Of a stretch of DNA of 28,673 bases, positions 16,354 to 24,271 are shown one piece after another (the first letter of the stretch is position 1; each line of letters starts with the position of its first letter). The notes under the pieces are model-generated. The model was not told the origin of the DNA. It searched no databases and saw only the letters and a list, made by a program, of their open reading frames with translations. Both the position numbers and the translations under genes were made by a program. This stretch comes from Morganella morganii (GTDB lineage Bacteria > Pseudomonadota > Gammaproteobacteria > Enterobacterales > Enterobacteriaceae), in NCBI RefSeq assembly GCF_003996855.1, contig NZ_NRQY01000001.1, positions 234,326 to 262,998 on the forward strand, in the 5' to 3' direction.

Positions 16354-16526
16354 TTAGACACTTCCGAACCGGATTAACAGTTTTGGTGACCTCTTCCCTT
16401 TCTTCAGTACCGGCACTGCTGATTTTCGTTCAGGTGAAATACGTTTCATGCGTCACTTCGCGCCCTCGGATTGATTTTTCAGAGAGAGTGACAACAATGC
16501 TGACACTGAGGGATAGTGTCCACTTC
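16354..16526 (-). mobile_element. Degenerate insertion-sequence remnant with transposase N-terminus
   Basis: A minus-strand frame from ATG 16449 to TAA 16354 begins MKRISPERKSAV, which resembles the N-terminus of an IS3-type transposase OrfA. After codon 12 the family pattern is lost and the frame ends at 31 codons. Matching ends TTAGACACTTCC (plus, from 16354) and TGGACACTATCC (minus, from about 16522) face each other like terminal inverted repeats, so this is probably an internally deleted element of about 170 bases. No clear target duplication is seen. Confidence 0.4.
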
Positions 16527-16742
16527 CCCTTATTTGAAACAGTTCTGATTTCTCTGACAAGAAAAAGTAAACCGACATTGTGGCGGATATACGCAAAGCG
16601 AAACGCGGGACTTTTTGGGATGGTTTGAAACTGTTTATGAGGATTGGGTCAGGAGTGAGAAATAAAAAAACTAACAATATCAGTTACTTAACCAGACTTC
16701 TGGCGAATTTTCTTTCCCTGACATATAACCTATTGATTTACA

Positions 16743-16787
16743 TGGTACGCCCTACAGGATTCGAACCTGTGACCTACGGCTTAGAAG
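16743..16787 (-). other. Prophage attachment site: 3' fragment of tRNA-Arg(UCU)
   Basis: On the minus strand 45 bases match the 3' part of tRNA-Arg from the anticodon loop (CTTCTAA, anticodon TCT) through the variable region, the T arm (CAGGTTCGAATCCTG) and the acceptor strand ending in CCA. The 5' half is absent: sequence upstream does not fit a D arm, and the anticodon stem carries a mismatch. This is the duplicate left when an element integrates into a tRNA 3' end. The intact tRNA should lie at the far end of the prophage, beyond the window. Confidence 0.82.
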
Positions 16788-16860
16788 AGCGTAGAATTAA
16801 TCTTTTATAATCAATGAAATATGGAAGTAACCAGTGTTCACGCACCATTTCCATAATGAA

Positions 16861-16900
16861 GTCGTTCAAAGTCGTTCGATGTCATTTCAAGTCATTTTAG
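16861..16900 (+). repeat. Four phased 10-bp direct repeats, putative integrase arm-type sites
   Basis: Four adjacent decamers follow the pattern GTC[GA]TT plus four variable bases: GTCGTTCAAA, GTCGTTCGAT, GTCATTTCAA, GTCATTTTAG. The spacing equals one helical turn and they begin 74 bases inside the prophage from the tRNA fragment, as expected for the arm sites bound by the small N-terminal domain of a tyrosine integrase. Confidence 0.65.
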
Positions 16901-16977
16901 TTTATCCGCCCCATTTACGCCCCATCCCACACTTCCCCTGCTATACTCCCATCATCACTCACCACTCCGAAACCAAC

Positions 16978-17209
16978 ATGCACAACATCGCCAACCTGCC
17001 TCAAGACGAAAAAGATAAACTGAACGCCGATTTAGCCGCATCCGGTATCGCGTACAAAGAAAGACTCGGACTGCCTATGACCTGTACGAAACAGAAGTCA
17101 GCAGCCCGAGCATTTACGCCCGTGCTTCAGAGAGAGACTGGAGCACTACAGGGAGATCGGGAAAAGGTTCCCGCGTGGGTTTGATTATGAGAAGGATTTA
17201 GCACCATGA
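16978..17209 (+). pseudogene. holE/hot-like DNA polymerase III theta subunit pseudogene (frameshifted)
   Basis: The first frame gives MHNIANLPQDEKDKLNADLA and continues ASGIAYKERLGLP, a close match to the N-terminus of theta (HolE) and of phage Hot proteins. After this the frame drifts. A short stretch in a second frame reads YDLYETEVS. From about 17103 a third frame reads EHLRPCFRERLEHYREIGKR and FPRGFDYEKDLAP before TGA at 17207-17209, again theta-like. At least two indels are therefore needed. An extended -10 (TGCTATACT, about 16939-16947) lies just upstream. HolE stabilises the epsilon proofreading subunit; phage P1 carries a homologue. Confidence 0.75.
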
Positions 17210-17229
17210 TTATTTAATAATCATGGTGC
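17201..17229. terminator. 13-bp perfect hairpin between the holE remnant and the acyltransferase gene
   Basis: GCACCATGATTAT (17201-17213) and ATAATCATGGTGC (17217-17229) pair perfectly around TTA. It overlaps the end of the holE-like remnant and lies 51 bases past the acyltransferase stop, between converging genes. No long T-run follows on either strand, so a two-way terminator role is a guess. Confidence 0.45.
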
Positions 17230-17280
17230 TAAAGCAGAAAAAAGATAAACAAAAATGCACATGGGGAAACGCACTAACTG

Positions 17281-18369
17281 TCAGCCGTAGTGACGCCTAA
17301 TCCATGCATTCCTCAGAACTTTATTTATCGGTTTTTCATAGTATTTATAGCAAATGACAGATAAAAAAACTGAAATAGTTAATGACGTTATTGCGTATGT
17401 AAATATATCATAATAATCATTTCCATTTGGTGACATTAATTCTGTCACCTTAGAAATAACCATATAGTGAAGCATGTAAAGTGAGAATGATGCCTCTCCT
17501 AGCAGGATCAAAATCTTATTTGATAATAAACCAGATATATACCCAGCCCCATATGAGAAACTAAATACCACCAAGGCCATACATGGAATAAATAAAATAT
17601 CGTATTTCACATTCATGTCAGAAATAAAATTAGAAGCAATATAGAATGTAAAAAATAAAAGTGAAAGCGATATCACCTCAAGGACTGTCCCTGACTTTTT
17701 AGTTAACAAAAATGATGATGATAAATAAAATCTACACAGCAGAACGCCTATCAAAAAATCACTAAATCTAAATATTGGGTTGATATAAAAAAACCAATGA
17801 GTATTGATGTGGTCAGGTGGTGATATTATAAAGTAAGTGTTAGTTAACAGAATGGATAGCAACAATGAAATTATATATTTTGTTTTTAATTTAACAACAA
17901 CGCAAAATGCAATATAGAAAAAAAGTTCACATGAAATACTCCATGATACCGTGTTGAATGAAAAATAATATTCATTAACAGGTATAAATGCATGCACCAA
18001 CAGAGCGTTAGATAATAACGGTAACACCGGAGCATTTGATATATTTGTGAATACACCAAACAAAGCCATAAATAATATTAAGCAAAGTATATGAACTGGA
18101 TATAATCTCGCCACCCTAAAAAAAAGAAAATCCTTATATCCAAATACTCCAGCAGCTTCGTGTTTTTTAAAGCTATAATTTATGATAAATCCAGATAAAA
18201 TATAGAAGAATGTAACTCCAGTGTACCCATTAAAAAAATACTTTGCTGCAAATTGAACCGGTGGTAATGATGAGTTACCAAGGAGCCCCAAATGATGCAA
18301 TAAAACACCAAGTGCCGCAAAAAATCGCAGTGATGTTAGAGAGTTAATAACTTTAAATTTCTTATTCAT
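17281..18369 (-). CDS. Membrane acyltransferase (acyltransferase 3 / OafA-like)
   Basis: A 362-residue multipass protein of the acyltransferase-3 family, whose phage members O-acetylate lipopolysaccharide. Near the N-terminus it has the typical R-F-F-A-A-L-G-V-L-L-H-H segment with the family's conserved His. This is followed by FFYILSGFII and RVARLYPVHI, and about ten hydrophobic helices. It has no C-terminal SGNH domain. It is clearly AT-richer than the tail genes and lies at the prophage end next to the attachment site, the usual place for lysogenic conversion genes. I infer that it modifies the host O-antigen. The start lies inside a 10-bp inverted repeat. Confidence 0.85.
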   Translation of the reverse strand: MNKKFKVINSLTSLRFFAALGVLLHHLGLLGNSSLPPVQFAAKYFFNGYTGVTFFYILSGFIINYSFKKHEAAGVFGYKDFLFFRVARLYPVHILCLILFMALFGVFTNISNAPVLPLLSNALLVHAFIPVNEYYFSFNTVSWSISCELFFYIAFCVVVKLKTKYIISLLLSILLTNTYFIISPPDHINTHWFFYINPIFRFSDFLIGVLLCRFYLSSSFLLTKKSGTVLEVISLSLLFFTFYIASNFISDMNVKYDILFIPCMALVVFSFSYGAGYISGLLSNKILILLGEASFSLYMLHYMVISKVTELMSPNGNDYYDIFTYAITSLTISVFLSVICYKYYEKPINKVLRNAWIRRHYG

Positions 18370-18412
18370 TAATCTGCCATGTATAAAAGTTAAGCACGCG
18401 CTGCAGATTAAT
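18368..18412 (-). promoter_or_regulatory. Inverted repeat covering the acyltransferase start codon
   Basis: ATTAATCTGC (18368-18377) and GCAGATTAAT (18403-18412) are perfect 10-bp arms with a 25-base loop. On the minus-strand RNA the 3' arm contains the ribosome-binding region and the first two bases of the ATG, so folding would hide the start. This could reduce translation or be a regulatory switch. Confidence 0.4.
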
Positions 18413-18465
18413 CTCTAACGGATCTCGTGTCAAACTCGAGTCATTTAAAGTTAGCAAATACAATA

Positions 18466-20325
18466 TCATGCCAACCTATTAAAAACACCGCCACTCTTAC
18501 CCTGCCAGTCTTCTCCAGCGCAACCAATGATGATAACTTTTGCGCCAGCACCAGAAACATATGGCGGTAGAAGATTACTTAATCCGGGCTGCCTCGTTAA
18601 ATCACTAGCATCAATTACTACGTTCATAGAAACCTCGCCACCACCATCAACAGCAAATATCGGGGTTGGTATTTTTGGGTTTTTTTGATCAATGGGCAAA
18701 TACCCAGTAATTTTCAATGCTGGCCTGAATGCTGCGTTCGGCAGCGAGCTGACCATGATCTGCCCGCCCGTTACATATTCTGTGGCACACCCATTCATAG
18801 TAATGCAATATGGGTCTTTAAAATAAAACGCATAACTAGTTTCCTCTCCATGCATTGGTGATATTTCTTCAGCAGTACAATCAAGCATAGTACTGTATTG
18901 CAGTTTCGATATATAAAAGCCAAACTGGAATCCCCTTACTTGCACAAGCCTCATATCCATGCTTGTGCCTGACATGTAGTGAATGCCATTATTATCTTGC
19001 GATAAATCTATACCTGCGTAGCCATGACCATTCCATTGAGAAATACCCACTGATTCTATAATACCAGAGAAAGCACACATTGCTTTAATTCCTATTAACG
19101 CACCTTCTATTCCAACCTCCCTTATGTAAGGTGATGCCGACTTCCCTAGAAATATACCGTAATGTGGCTTTATTTCAGCCACATTAGATGTGGTCAACCC
19201 CAACCTTCTAAACATACATCTTTCAACAATACCCCTCTGACAAAATGAATCCATAGATGAATCCAGCAAATCCCATTTTTCTGGAACGAATGCACATAAT
19301 GCATCGACTTCCAGAACCACATTGCCATCTTTTTTCAACTTAAATTTATTGTTCGTGGTTTTATAGAATACCGTTGACTCAGCTTTCCCCTGCCCTTTAA
19401 TTCCCATATTGTCATATATGGGCACAGCCTCTGATGTGTGAATATTTCCACGCGGCGCTTCAAGTATTACCCTATTATTTTTCGCATAACCAGTGGCTCT
19501 GGTAATCGCTTCTGAATTATCTGTTTTACCGTCAGGCTTAACACCCCAGAAGCACATGTCATATGCTGTAAAATTAATTCTCCGCCATGCAATATCACCT
19601 GATGCAGGAACAATAACTATTCCGCCATCATCAACAGGTGACGCAGAGTTATCAAACGACTGAAAATACCCACCGCCATAATGATGCTCATCATCTGTCT
19701 CTGAATAAGCTGACGCCACATAGACAATCATCCCTGTGTTGCTAGGTGCGTATTCTCTGAGCTTATCGATATTTAAAAACCGGCCGATTTTATTAAACCC
19801 GGAATTCAGTGAGAACTCATCGATTTCTGTATCAATCTGCCCCAGCTTTTCACCAACGGTAATGTCGCCATGTCCAACCATTGACGAACCAGACGATTTT
19901 GATAACTCAGACCTCAGGCTAGCATCACCAATACCAACCCACGCGCCCATGCCAACACCGCCAGCCGATTCAGGCGTTGACCCTACAGGAACAGACTTCG
20001 GCAAATCACCATCCCAACGGTAATACTCCCCTGTCACTTCATCACGTAAAATCTGATTGCGCTGGGTGATTTCCGCGCCCTTCTGAAAGCTGTCCATCGG
20101 GATGTAACCGGCGGCGATAATTGCTTGGTTTATATCAACTTTGAAGCGTTCCATAAGCTGATCGAATACCCAGCGCATGCCCTCAATTGTCATGTGGCAG
20201 CGACCAAACCGGTCTTTGTATTCGTGTTCCAGCGATGTCACGAGCTCGTCAATTTTTCCTGAGTTAAATTTCAGGTCGCGTGGTGCTTCACTCGGTACTG
20301 CATTTTGAGTAGGGATAGTAGCCAT
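18466..20325 (-). CDS. Phage tailspike / tail fibre protein with beta-helix domain
   Basis: A 619-residue receptor-binding protein. The open frame extends upstream to 20583 inside the tail tip gene, but the real start is the ATG at 20325, preceded by GGAAGAAAAGG. Residues 1-140 look like a conserved tail-attachment domain (RFGRCHMTIEGMRWVFDQLM, then QKGAEITQRNQILRDEVTGE). The rest has the repeated short beta strands of a pectate-lyase-like right-handed helix, beginning near DMCFWGVKPDGKTDNSEAIT. Proteins of this kind bind and often cleave O-antigen or capsule. The C-terminal half is AT-richer than the N-terminal part, a sign of modular exchange. The acyltransferase gene lies just downstream. 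Confidence 0.82.
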   Translation of the reverse strand: MATIPTQNAVPSEAPRDLKFNSGKIDELVTSLEHEYKDRFGRCHMTIEGMRWVFDQLMERFKVDINQAIIAAGYIPMDSFQKGAEITQRNQILRDEVTGEYYRWDGDLPKSVPVGSTPESAGGVGMGAWVGIGDASLRSELSKSSGSSMVGHGDITVGEKLGQIDTEIDEFSLNSGFNKIGRFLNIDKLREYAPSNTGMIVYVASAYSETDDEHHYGGGYFQSFDNSASPVDDGGIVIVPASGDIAWRRINFTAYDMCFWGVKPDGKTDNSEAITRATGYAKNNRVILEAPRGNIHTSEAVPIYDNMGIKGQGKAESTVFYKTTNNKFKLKKDGNVVLEVDALCAFVPEKWDLLDSSMDSFCQRGIVERCMFRRLGLTTSNVAEIKPHYGIFLGKSASPYIREVGIEGALIGIKAMCAFSGIIESVGISQWNGHGYAGIDLSQDNNGIHYMSGTSMDMRLVQVRGFQFGFYISKLQYSTMLDCTAEEISPMHGEETSYAFYFKDPYCITMNGCATEYVTGGQIMVSSLPNAAFRPALKITGYLPIDQKNPKIPTPIFAVDGGGEVSMNVVIDASDLTRQPGLSNLLPPYVSGAGAKVIIIGCAGEDWQGKSGGVFNRLA

Positions 20326-20340
20326 GTGCCTTTTCTTCCA

Positions 20341-20368
20341 ATAAAAAAGCCAGCTCTGAGGCTGGCTT
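20341..20368 (-). terminator. Intrinsic terminator between tail tip and tailspike genes
   Basis: AAGCCAGC (20347-20354) pairs with GCTGGCTT (20361-20368) around a 6-base loop. On the minus strand it is followed by T residues (TTTTTTATT). It sits 19 bases past the TipJ-like stop and just upstream of the tailspike ribosome site. Confidence 0.8.
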
Positions 20369-20386
20369 GTTGGTTTGAGTGTTATG

Positions 20387-22858
20387 TCAGACGTTATAGT
20401 CTGCTTTCGGTGCGAAATACTCGCTTGCGGTGATAGAGAATGTGCCGTCTGCATCCGGTTTCTTGTCAGAGACGACCCAGCGCATGGCATCCATTTCAGT
20501 GATGGTTGATATGACGTACCGTGACGGCGACTGAACATTGTGGCCGTCATAGATATTGAGCTGAATATCAGGGATGTCGGCAATAAAACCTTTATCCGTA
20601 TCAGCCCTCGCCTGCGCCGGATATTCGCCGGATGAGCTTCCGAGGTGATCGGTGATGCTCACCACCATATCGCCGGAGAACGTAATCCGCTCACTGGTGC
20701 TGAACACATTCCCGTTTCTGCCGGTGATGTGTCCGCCCTGCTGATTGCTGTCATAGCTGTCTGCCACCAGGACCATATCGCCGGGATAAACATAATCACC
20801 GTCTGCCAGTGTTTGCAGGCTAATGCTTGTCCGCTGGCTGACCAAACGATCCATTTCCAGCAGCGCACGGTCAGTGGCCTGATACTCGTTCCGGCATCCG
20901 TGCAGAGTGATTTTATTCGGGCTTTTCGCTGTACCCTTCACCACTGCGCCGTTTTCGATACGGTACTTCAGATAGGTTTTTTTGTTGGTCCGCGGGTTAA
21001 CGTATTCAACCTCAACGCCGTCATTCCCGCCCGGCAGCGATATATCGTATGAGATGCGAAAGTTATTGCCGGTGATATTTGACCGGTTAAACACCGCCGC
21101 CGGATATTTCCGCTCTTCCTCACGGGAGAATGTCAGCACACCGTTGTCAAAGAACGCTGTCACCCGCGCCACGTTACAGATTGTCTCGATGCGCTGGCCG
21201 AGCGATACATCCTCATCATCAAACGTGTAATCGAAGTACCCCAAGCGCTTGTCAGGCAGTCCGGCGTAAATCTCATACAATCCGTGCAGATCGATAGTGT
21301 TCTCCGGCTGCTTTCCGGTAACCAGCCACGTATGCGCCACGGCATCCGCAAATGAGCGTGACGGCCGTTCTGTGTAATCAACTTTGCGGTTGGTCATGTC
21401 ATAGCTGATCACATGCCGCGTCACCAGAGCGTTATATTTACGCTCACGTGAGCTTGTCGGGTTCTCTGTTGCTCTGACTGTCACGCGAACAAGGGTATCG
21501 TCAGGATGCTTCTCATTGAGCCTGCGGCGGATAATGTGCGCTTTTTCCAACTTAAGAATGCTGCTGTCGTTGCTGTTTTCAAGCCTGGTCAGCTGGAACG
21601 CATATCGCCCATAACCACCTCGCGGTGTGAATTTCACAGTCTTATAATAGGTTTTTGTTTTTGATGACCACGGGAACCCGCGATCATATGATTCTCTGGT
21701 ACCGGAAATCTCATCGTTATTGTCGTCCACCTTCCAAAACTCAATGCGCGCTGTCGCCAAGTTCCCCTCCCCGAGTTGTGCATTCAGGTGTACCCATAAC
21801 TCACCGCCCTCCATAGGAGAAAAGAACGGACCGACAGTCAGGAACTGATTGTCATACAGAATGAATTTCGTGGTATTAACAACAGCATTCGGCGGCAGTG
21901 TCGCCAGATCGCCACCGGATAGGTTGGTGAAGAAAAACTCGTAATACTTTTTCGGTAGCACGATTGACCCGTCATCTGTTTTCTTCGCATCAGACAGATA
22001 GGCATCCACCTTGATATCTTTTGTCACATCCCCGGTTGGTGTGCCATACGATACACTCACGGTCATTGATACTGAGCGTGGTTTAATGATGTCATAGAAG
22101 TAATCAAACTCACTCTGCCTGGCGATTTTAATCATCGCCTCGCCGCCTTTTATCTCGCCGGATATAACCTCATTCGCTGTTGCCTGATACTGCGGTATTT
22201 CGTCGCTTTCATTCGGCCCCGGAACTTCCTGACCGTCAACATCGTGAAATTCAAACCCCTCAAATATCTCAGGGATATTTTCACCAGGCTGAAATATCTG
22301 ATAACTGGAGCCGTCCAGTGCGGTTAATTCTGATTCCGAGTATTTCACGTTTTCGATATCAAATTTCCCGATACCGAAATTCATCCACTCTGTGACCTTC
22401 TTCTTGTTGTCGATGTACTCAAACAGTGATTGCTGAATCAGATCCGGATATGCCCTCACCTGACCGTGAATTTCCGGACGCGCCTGGTATGTCCTGGCAA
22501 CGTTGGTTTGCCCGGTGAGCCGGTTGTTAGGGCTTTCTTTTACGTTAGCATCAGCCGATGTAAATGATGGGGTTTTTGGCGCGAGAAATGAGAACACCTT
22601 TGAAACTAGCTTAAACACTGGGTTCAGAAGACTGCCAATAAACCCGCCCTTCGGCTGATCGCGTATCTGAATGTGGTGATATGCGGTCACAAAAAAATCA
22701 AGGCGATCATCGTCTGTCAGTGGTATTCCGTTGACGATAATTTCCACATCATGATGTAGCTTTTGTTCTTTCAGCCAGTCAAAAAAAAGAGAACCATTTT
22801 TTATTTCGACTCTCTCAGTAGGCATCCCTGGCACTCTTTGTATTTTAATCATCGCCAT
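20387..22858 (-). CDS. TipJ/gpJ-like phage tail tip protein (central fibre, host specificity)
   Basis: An 823-residue tail tip protein of the TipJ/lambda gpJ type, which closes the tail tube and carries host-contact domains. The N-terminus has a short ubiquitin-like start and a hydrophobic stretch GGFIGSLLNPVFKLVSKVFSFL (about 72-93) typical of this family. Later comes the conserved tip region with TSISLQTLADGDYVYPGDMVLVADS. It is shorter than lambda gpJ (about 1,130) and lacks extended fibronectin-like repeats, which fits a phage that uses a separate tailspike. The start overlaps the end of the NlpC/P60 gene by 14 bases; a second in-frame ATG at 22852 is equally possible. Confidence 0.82.
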   Translation of the reverse strand: MAMIKIQRVPGMPTERVEIKNGSLFFDWLKEQKLHHDVEIIVNGIPLTDDDRLDFFVTAYHHIQIRDQPKGGFIGSLLNPVFKLVSKVFSFLAPKTPSFTSADANVKESPNNRLTGQTNVARTYQARPEIHGQVRAYPDLIQQSLFEYIDNKKKVTEWMNFGIGKFDIENVKYSESELTALDGSSYQIFQPGENIPEIFEGFEFHDVDGQEVPGPNESDEIPQYQATANEVISGEIKGGEAMIKIARQSEFDYFYDIIKPRSVSMTVSVSYGTPTGDVTKDIKVDAYLSDAKKTDDGSIVLPKKYYEFFFTNLSGGDLATLPPNAVVNTTKFILYDNQFLTVGPFFSPMEGGELWVHLNAQLGEGNLATARIEFWKVDDNNDEISGTRESYDRGFPWSSKTKTYYKTVKFTPRGGYGRYAFQLTRLENSNDSSILKLEKAHIIRRRLNEKHPDDTLVRVTVRATENPTSSRERKYNALVTRHVISYDMTNRKVDYTERPSRSFADAVAHTWLVTGKQPENTIDLHGLYEIYAGLPDKRLGYFDYTFDDEDVSLGQRIETICNVARVTAFFDNGVLTFSREEERKYPAAVFNRSNITGNNFRISYDISLPGGNDGVEVEYVNPRTNKKTYLKYRIENGAVVKGTAKSPNKITLHGCRNEYQATDRALLEMDRLVSQRTSISLQTLADGDYVYPGDMVLVADSYDSNQQGGHITGRNGNVFSTSERITFSGDMVVSITDHLGSSSGEYPAQARADTDKGFIADIPDIQLNIYDGHNVQSPSRYVISTITEMDAMRWVVSDKKPDADGTFSITASEYFAPKADYNV

Positions 22859-23237
22859 ATCTGTAAAACTCCAGCTTCGTGTATAACCGGCCGAGCACTG
22901 ACAGCCTGTCGATTCTTACGTGTCCGTTTTCACCGCGACTGTGCAATGCCGTGCTGCCGGTAACGATCCCGACGTGTACCGGCTGTGAGCCATCATAGGC
23001 AACAAACATGCAGCCATCTTCCGGATAAGCTATCGGCACCCACGGAACAATGACCCCGTTAAAACACGTCACGAAATCATCATGCTCCGCGTACCCTGTG
23101 ACACTGTGTATCTCTCTGCCCATTACATGCCGGTAGTACAGGAGAACCAGCCCCCAGCAGTCACACTCAGTAAACGAACACGCACGGTTAACCCACGGCA
23201 CCCCGACCATCCTGTCTGTAAATTCATCTGTCGTCAT
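22845..23237 (-). CDS. NlpC/P60-family phage tail assembly protein
   Basis: A 130-residue protein with the NlpC/P60 cysteine peptidase core. The catalytic cysteine lies in the motif SFTECDCWGLVLLYY, the second cysteine being the nucleophile candidate, and the histidine lies in PVHVGIV. In siphophages such proteins (lambda gpK type) sit between minor tail proteins and the tail tip protein and act in tail assembly or peptidoglycan opening. A longer frame starts at 23258, but the ATG at 23237 has GGAGGCGG just upstream and overlaps the previous stop as ATGA, so I choose it. It overlaps the TipJ-like gene by 14 bases. Confidence 0.83.
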   Translation of the reverse strand: MTTDEFTDRMVGVPWVNRACSFTECDCWGLVLLYYRHVMGREIHSVTGYAEHDDFVTCFNGVIVPWVPIAYPEDGCMFVAYDGSQPVHVGIVTGSTALHSRGENGHVRIDRLSVLGRLYTKLEFYRYGDD

Positions 23238-23707
23238 ACCGCCTCCAGCCCGGGCCATTCCTGCGGCTCATAAATACGTCCGACATTTTTGTTCAGTGGG
23301 TTAGTCATTGAAAGTGTCATTGATACTGATTCCGCATCCAGTGAAATATCTTTCGCAAACAGCGTCCAGCGTACGATTGCCGTGCCTTTGTCCGCCTCAT
23401 CAAACAGCCGGTAAGTCACCTCGACCGGCACCATCCGTGAATACGACCGCCATGCTTTCAGTTTCTGTTTAAACTCATGAGCCACACGGCTGAATTTCAC
23501 GCTCGCGTCGATGATCGGCGTTTTACTCTGCTGGCTCTCTGACATCTCAAAGTTACACGGCAGGTATTCAATACCGCCGAGTGTCTTCGGGAAAATCTGG
23601 TGAGTGATCAGGTAAATGTCGCCGAATGACGGGTGTGATAACTGGAGTGTTTCATACAGGATGCGGTTTGGTCGCTGTGCGCGGAACTCACGCAATGTCG
23701 GCATCAT
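23234..23707 (-). CDS. DUF1833-family phage tail protein
   Basis: A 157-residue protein of the DUF1833 type found in lambda-like siphophages between the tape measure gene and the NlpC/P60 gene. It starts with EFRAQRPNRILYETLQLSHP and is rich in beta strands, consistent with a tail tip hub subunit similar in place to lambda gpL or gpM. Both ends overlap neighbours as ATGA, so it is tightly coupled. No cysteine-cluster motif is seen. Biochemical role is not established. Confidence 0.75.
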   Translation of the reverse strand: MMPTLREFRAQRPNRILYETLQLSHPSFGDIYLITHQIFPKTLGGIEYLPCNFEMSESQQSKTPIIDASVKFSRVAHEFKQKLKAWRSYSRMVPVEVTYRLFDEADKGTAIVRWTLFAKDISLDAESVSMTLSMTNPLNKNVGRIYEPQEWPGLEAV

Positions 23708-24180
23708 CCCTCCTTACACCGTGGCAGTGTTTCAGTGACAATGACATCCAGCCAGCTGCCGAACGGCGGCGGGAACTCGATAATCACATCACCGAACTCG
23801 TCATCATCGTTATGCAGGTTTTTACAGATAACCTGACCGGTCCATGTAACCGATGCGCCGTTGACGCTGGTCTGCACCGGATAGGACACGAAGTGCAATT
23901 CCTGCTCCTGCAATCCGCTGCCGCCGATATCGATTTTCATCCGAAACCAACGATTGCAGTTGTCCAGATAATCAGGATGCCTCAGCCATTGAGCAAACGC
24001 CAACTCCTGCACCAAGGTTAATATCCATGTGACATTCCATACCGTTTTCAGGTCGTCGGTCAGCTTCTGGAATATCGGCGCACCAACCTGCGGCTGGTCT
24101 GTCATATAACCGGTATCAATGGTCATGTTTTTATCCGGCTTCTGTGCCAGAGGAAGCCAATCCGGGTAATCAATAATCAT
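23704..24180 (-). CDS. Phage tail-region protein, function unknown
   Basis: A 158-residue protein rich in Trp and Asp with no membrane segment. It lies between the tape measure gene and the DUF1833 gene, sharing ATGA with the latter, so it is a minor tail protein by position (like lambda gpM). AAGG lies nine bases before its ATG. I do not recognise a named domain; features are a long amphipathic central part (about 40-75) and an acidic loop NDDDEFGD near residue 125. Confidence 0.7.
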   Translation of the reverse strand: MIIDYPDWLPLAQKPDKNMTIDTGYMTDQPQVGAPIFQKLTDDLKTVWNVTWILTLVQELAFAQWLRHPDYLDNCNRWFRMKIDIGGSGLQEQELHFVSYPVQTSVNGASVTWTGQVICKNLHNDDDEFGDVIIEFPPPFGSWLDVIVTETLPRCKEG

Positions 24181-24271
24181 TAATTTTTGCCTTATAGCTG
24201 ATCATTTGTCAGGTATGAACTTTTTAATGTTCGTATATTCTGGTTATCCCGCACCCTGCCGAGGATAATTT

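Larger units (their letters stand above)
16245..16977. other. Gene-poor junction between chromosome and prophage
   Basis: This 733-base stretch holds a degenerate insertion-sequence remnant (16354-16526), the tRNA-Arg fragment (16743-16787) and four 10-bp repeats (16861-16900). A short protein-like fragment in one plus frame (reading DFLGWFETVYEDW, about 16600-16655, ending at a TAA) has no start and may be the end of a decayed gene. Nothing else is supported. Confidence 0.6.

Noticed and set aside
16383..16677. Overlapping frames of 74-81 codons on both strands
   Set aside because: They cross the degenerate IS remnant, lack ribosome sites and show no protein-like pattern.
16580..16810. Plus-strand frame containing MVRPTGFEPVTYGLEERR
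   Set aside because: The end of the frame is the antisense of the tRNA-Arg fragment, a well-known source of false protein calls.
16834..16977. 48-codon N-terminal extension of the holE-like frame
   Set aside because: It covers the 10-bp repeats and a likely promoter; theta homology begins at the ATG at 16978.
20326..20583. 86-codon N-terminal extension of the tailspike frame
   Set aside because: It lies inside the tail tip gene in another frame and crosses a terminator; a good ribosome site supports the ATG at 20325.
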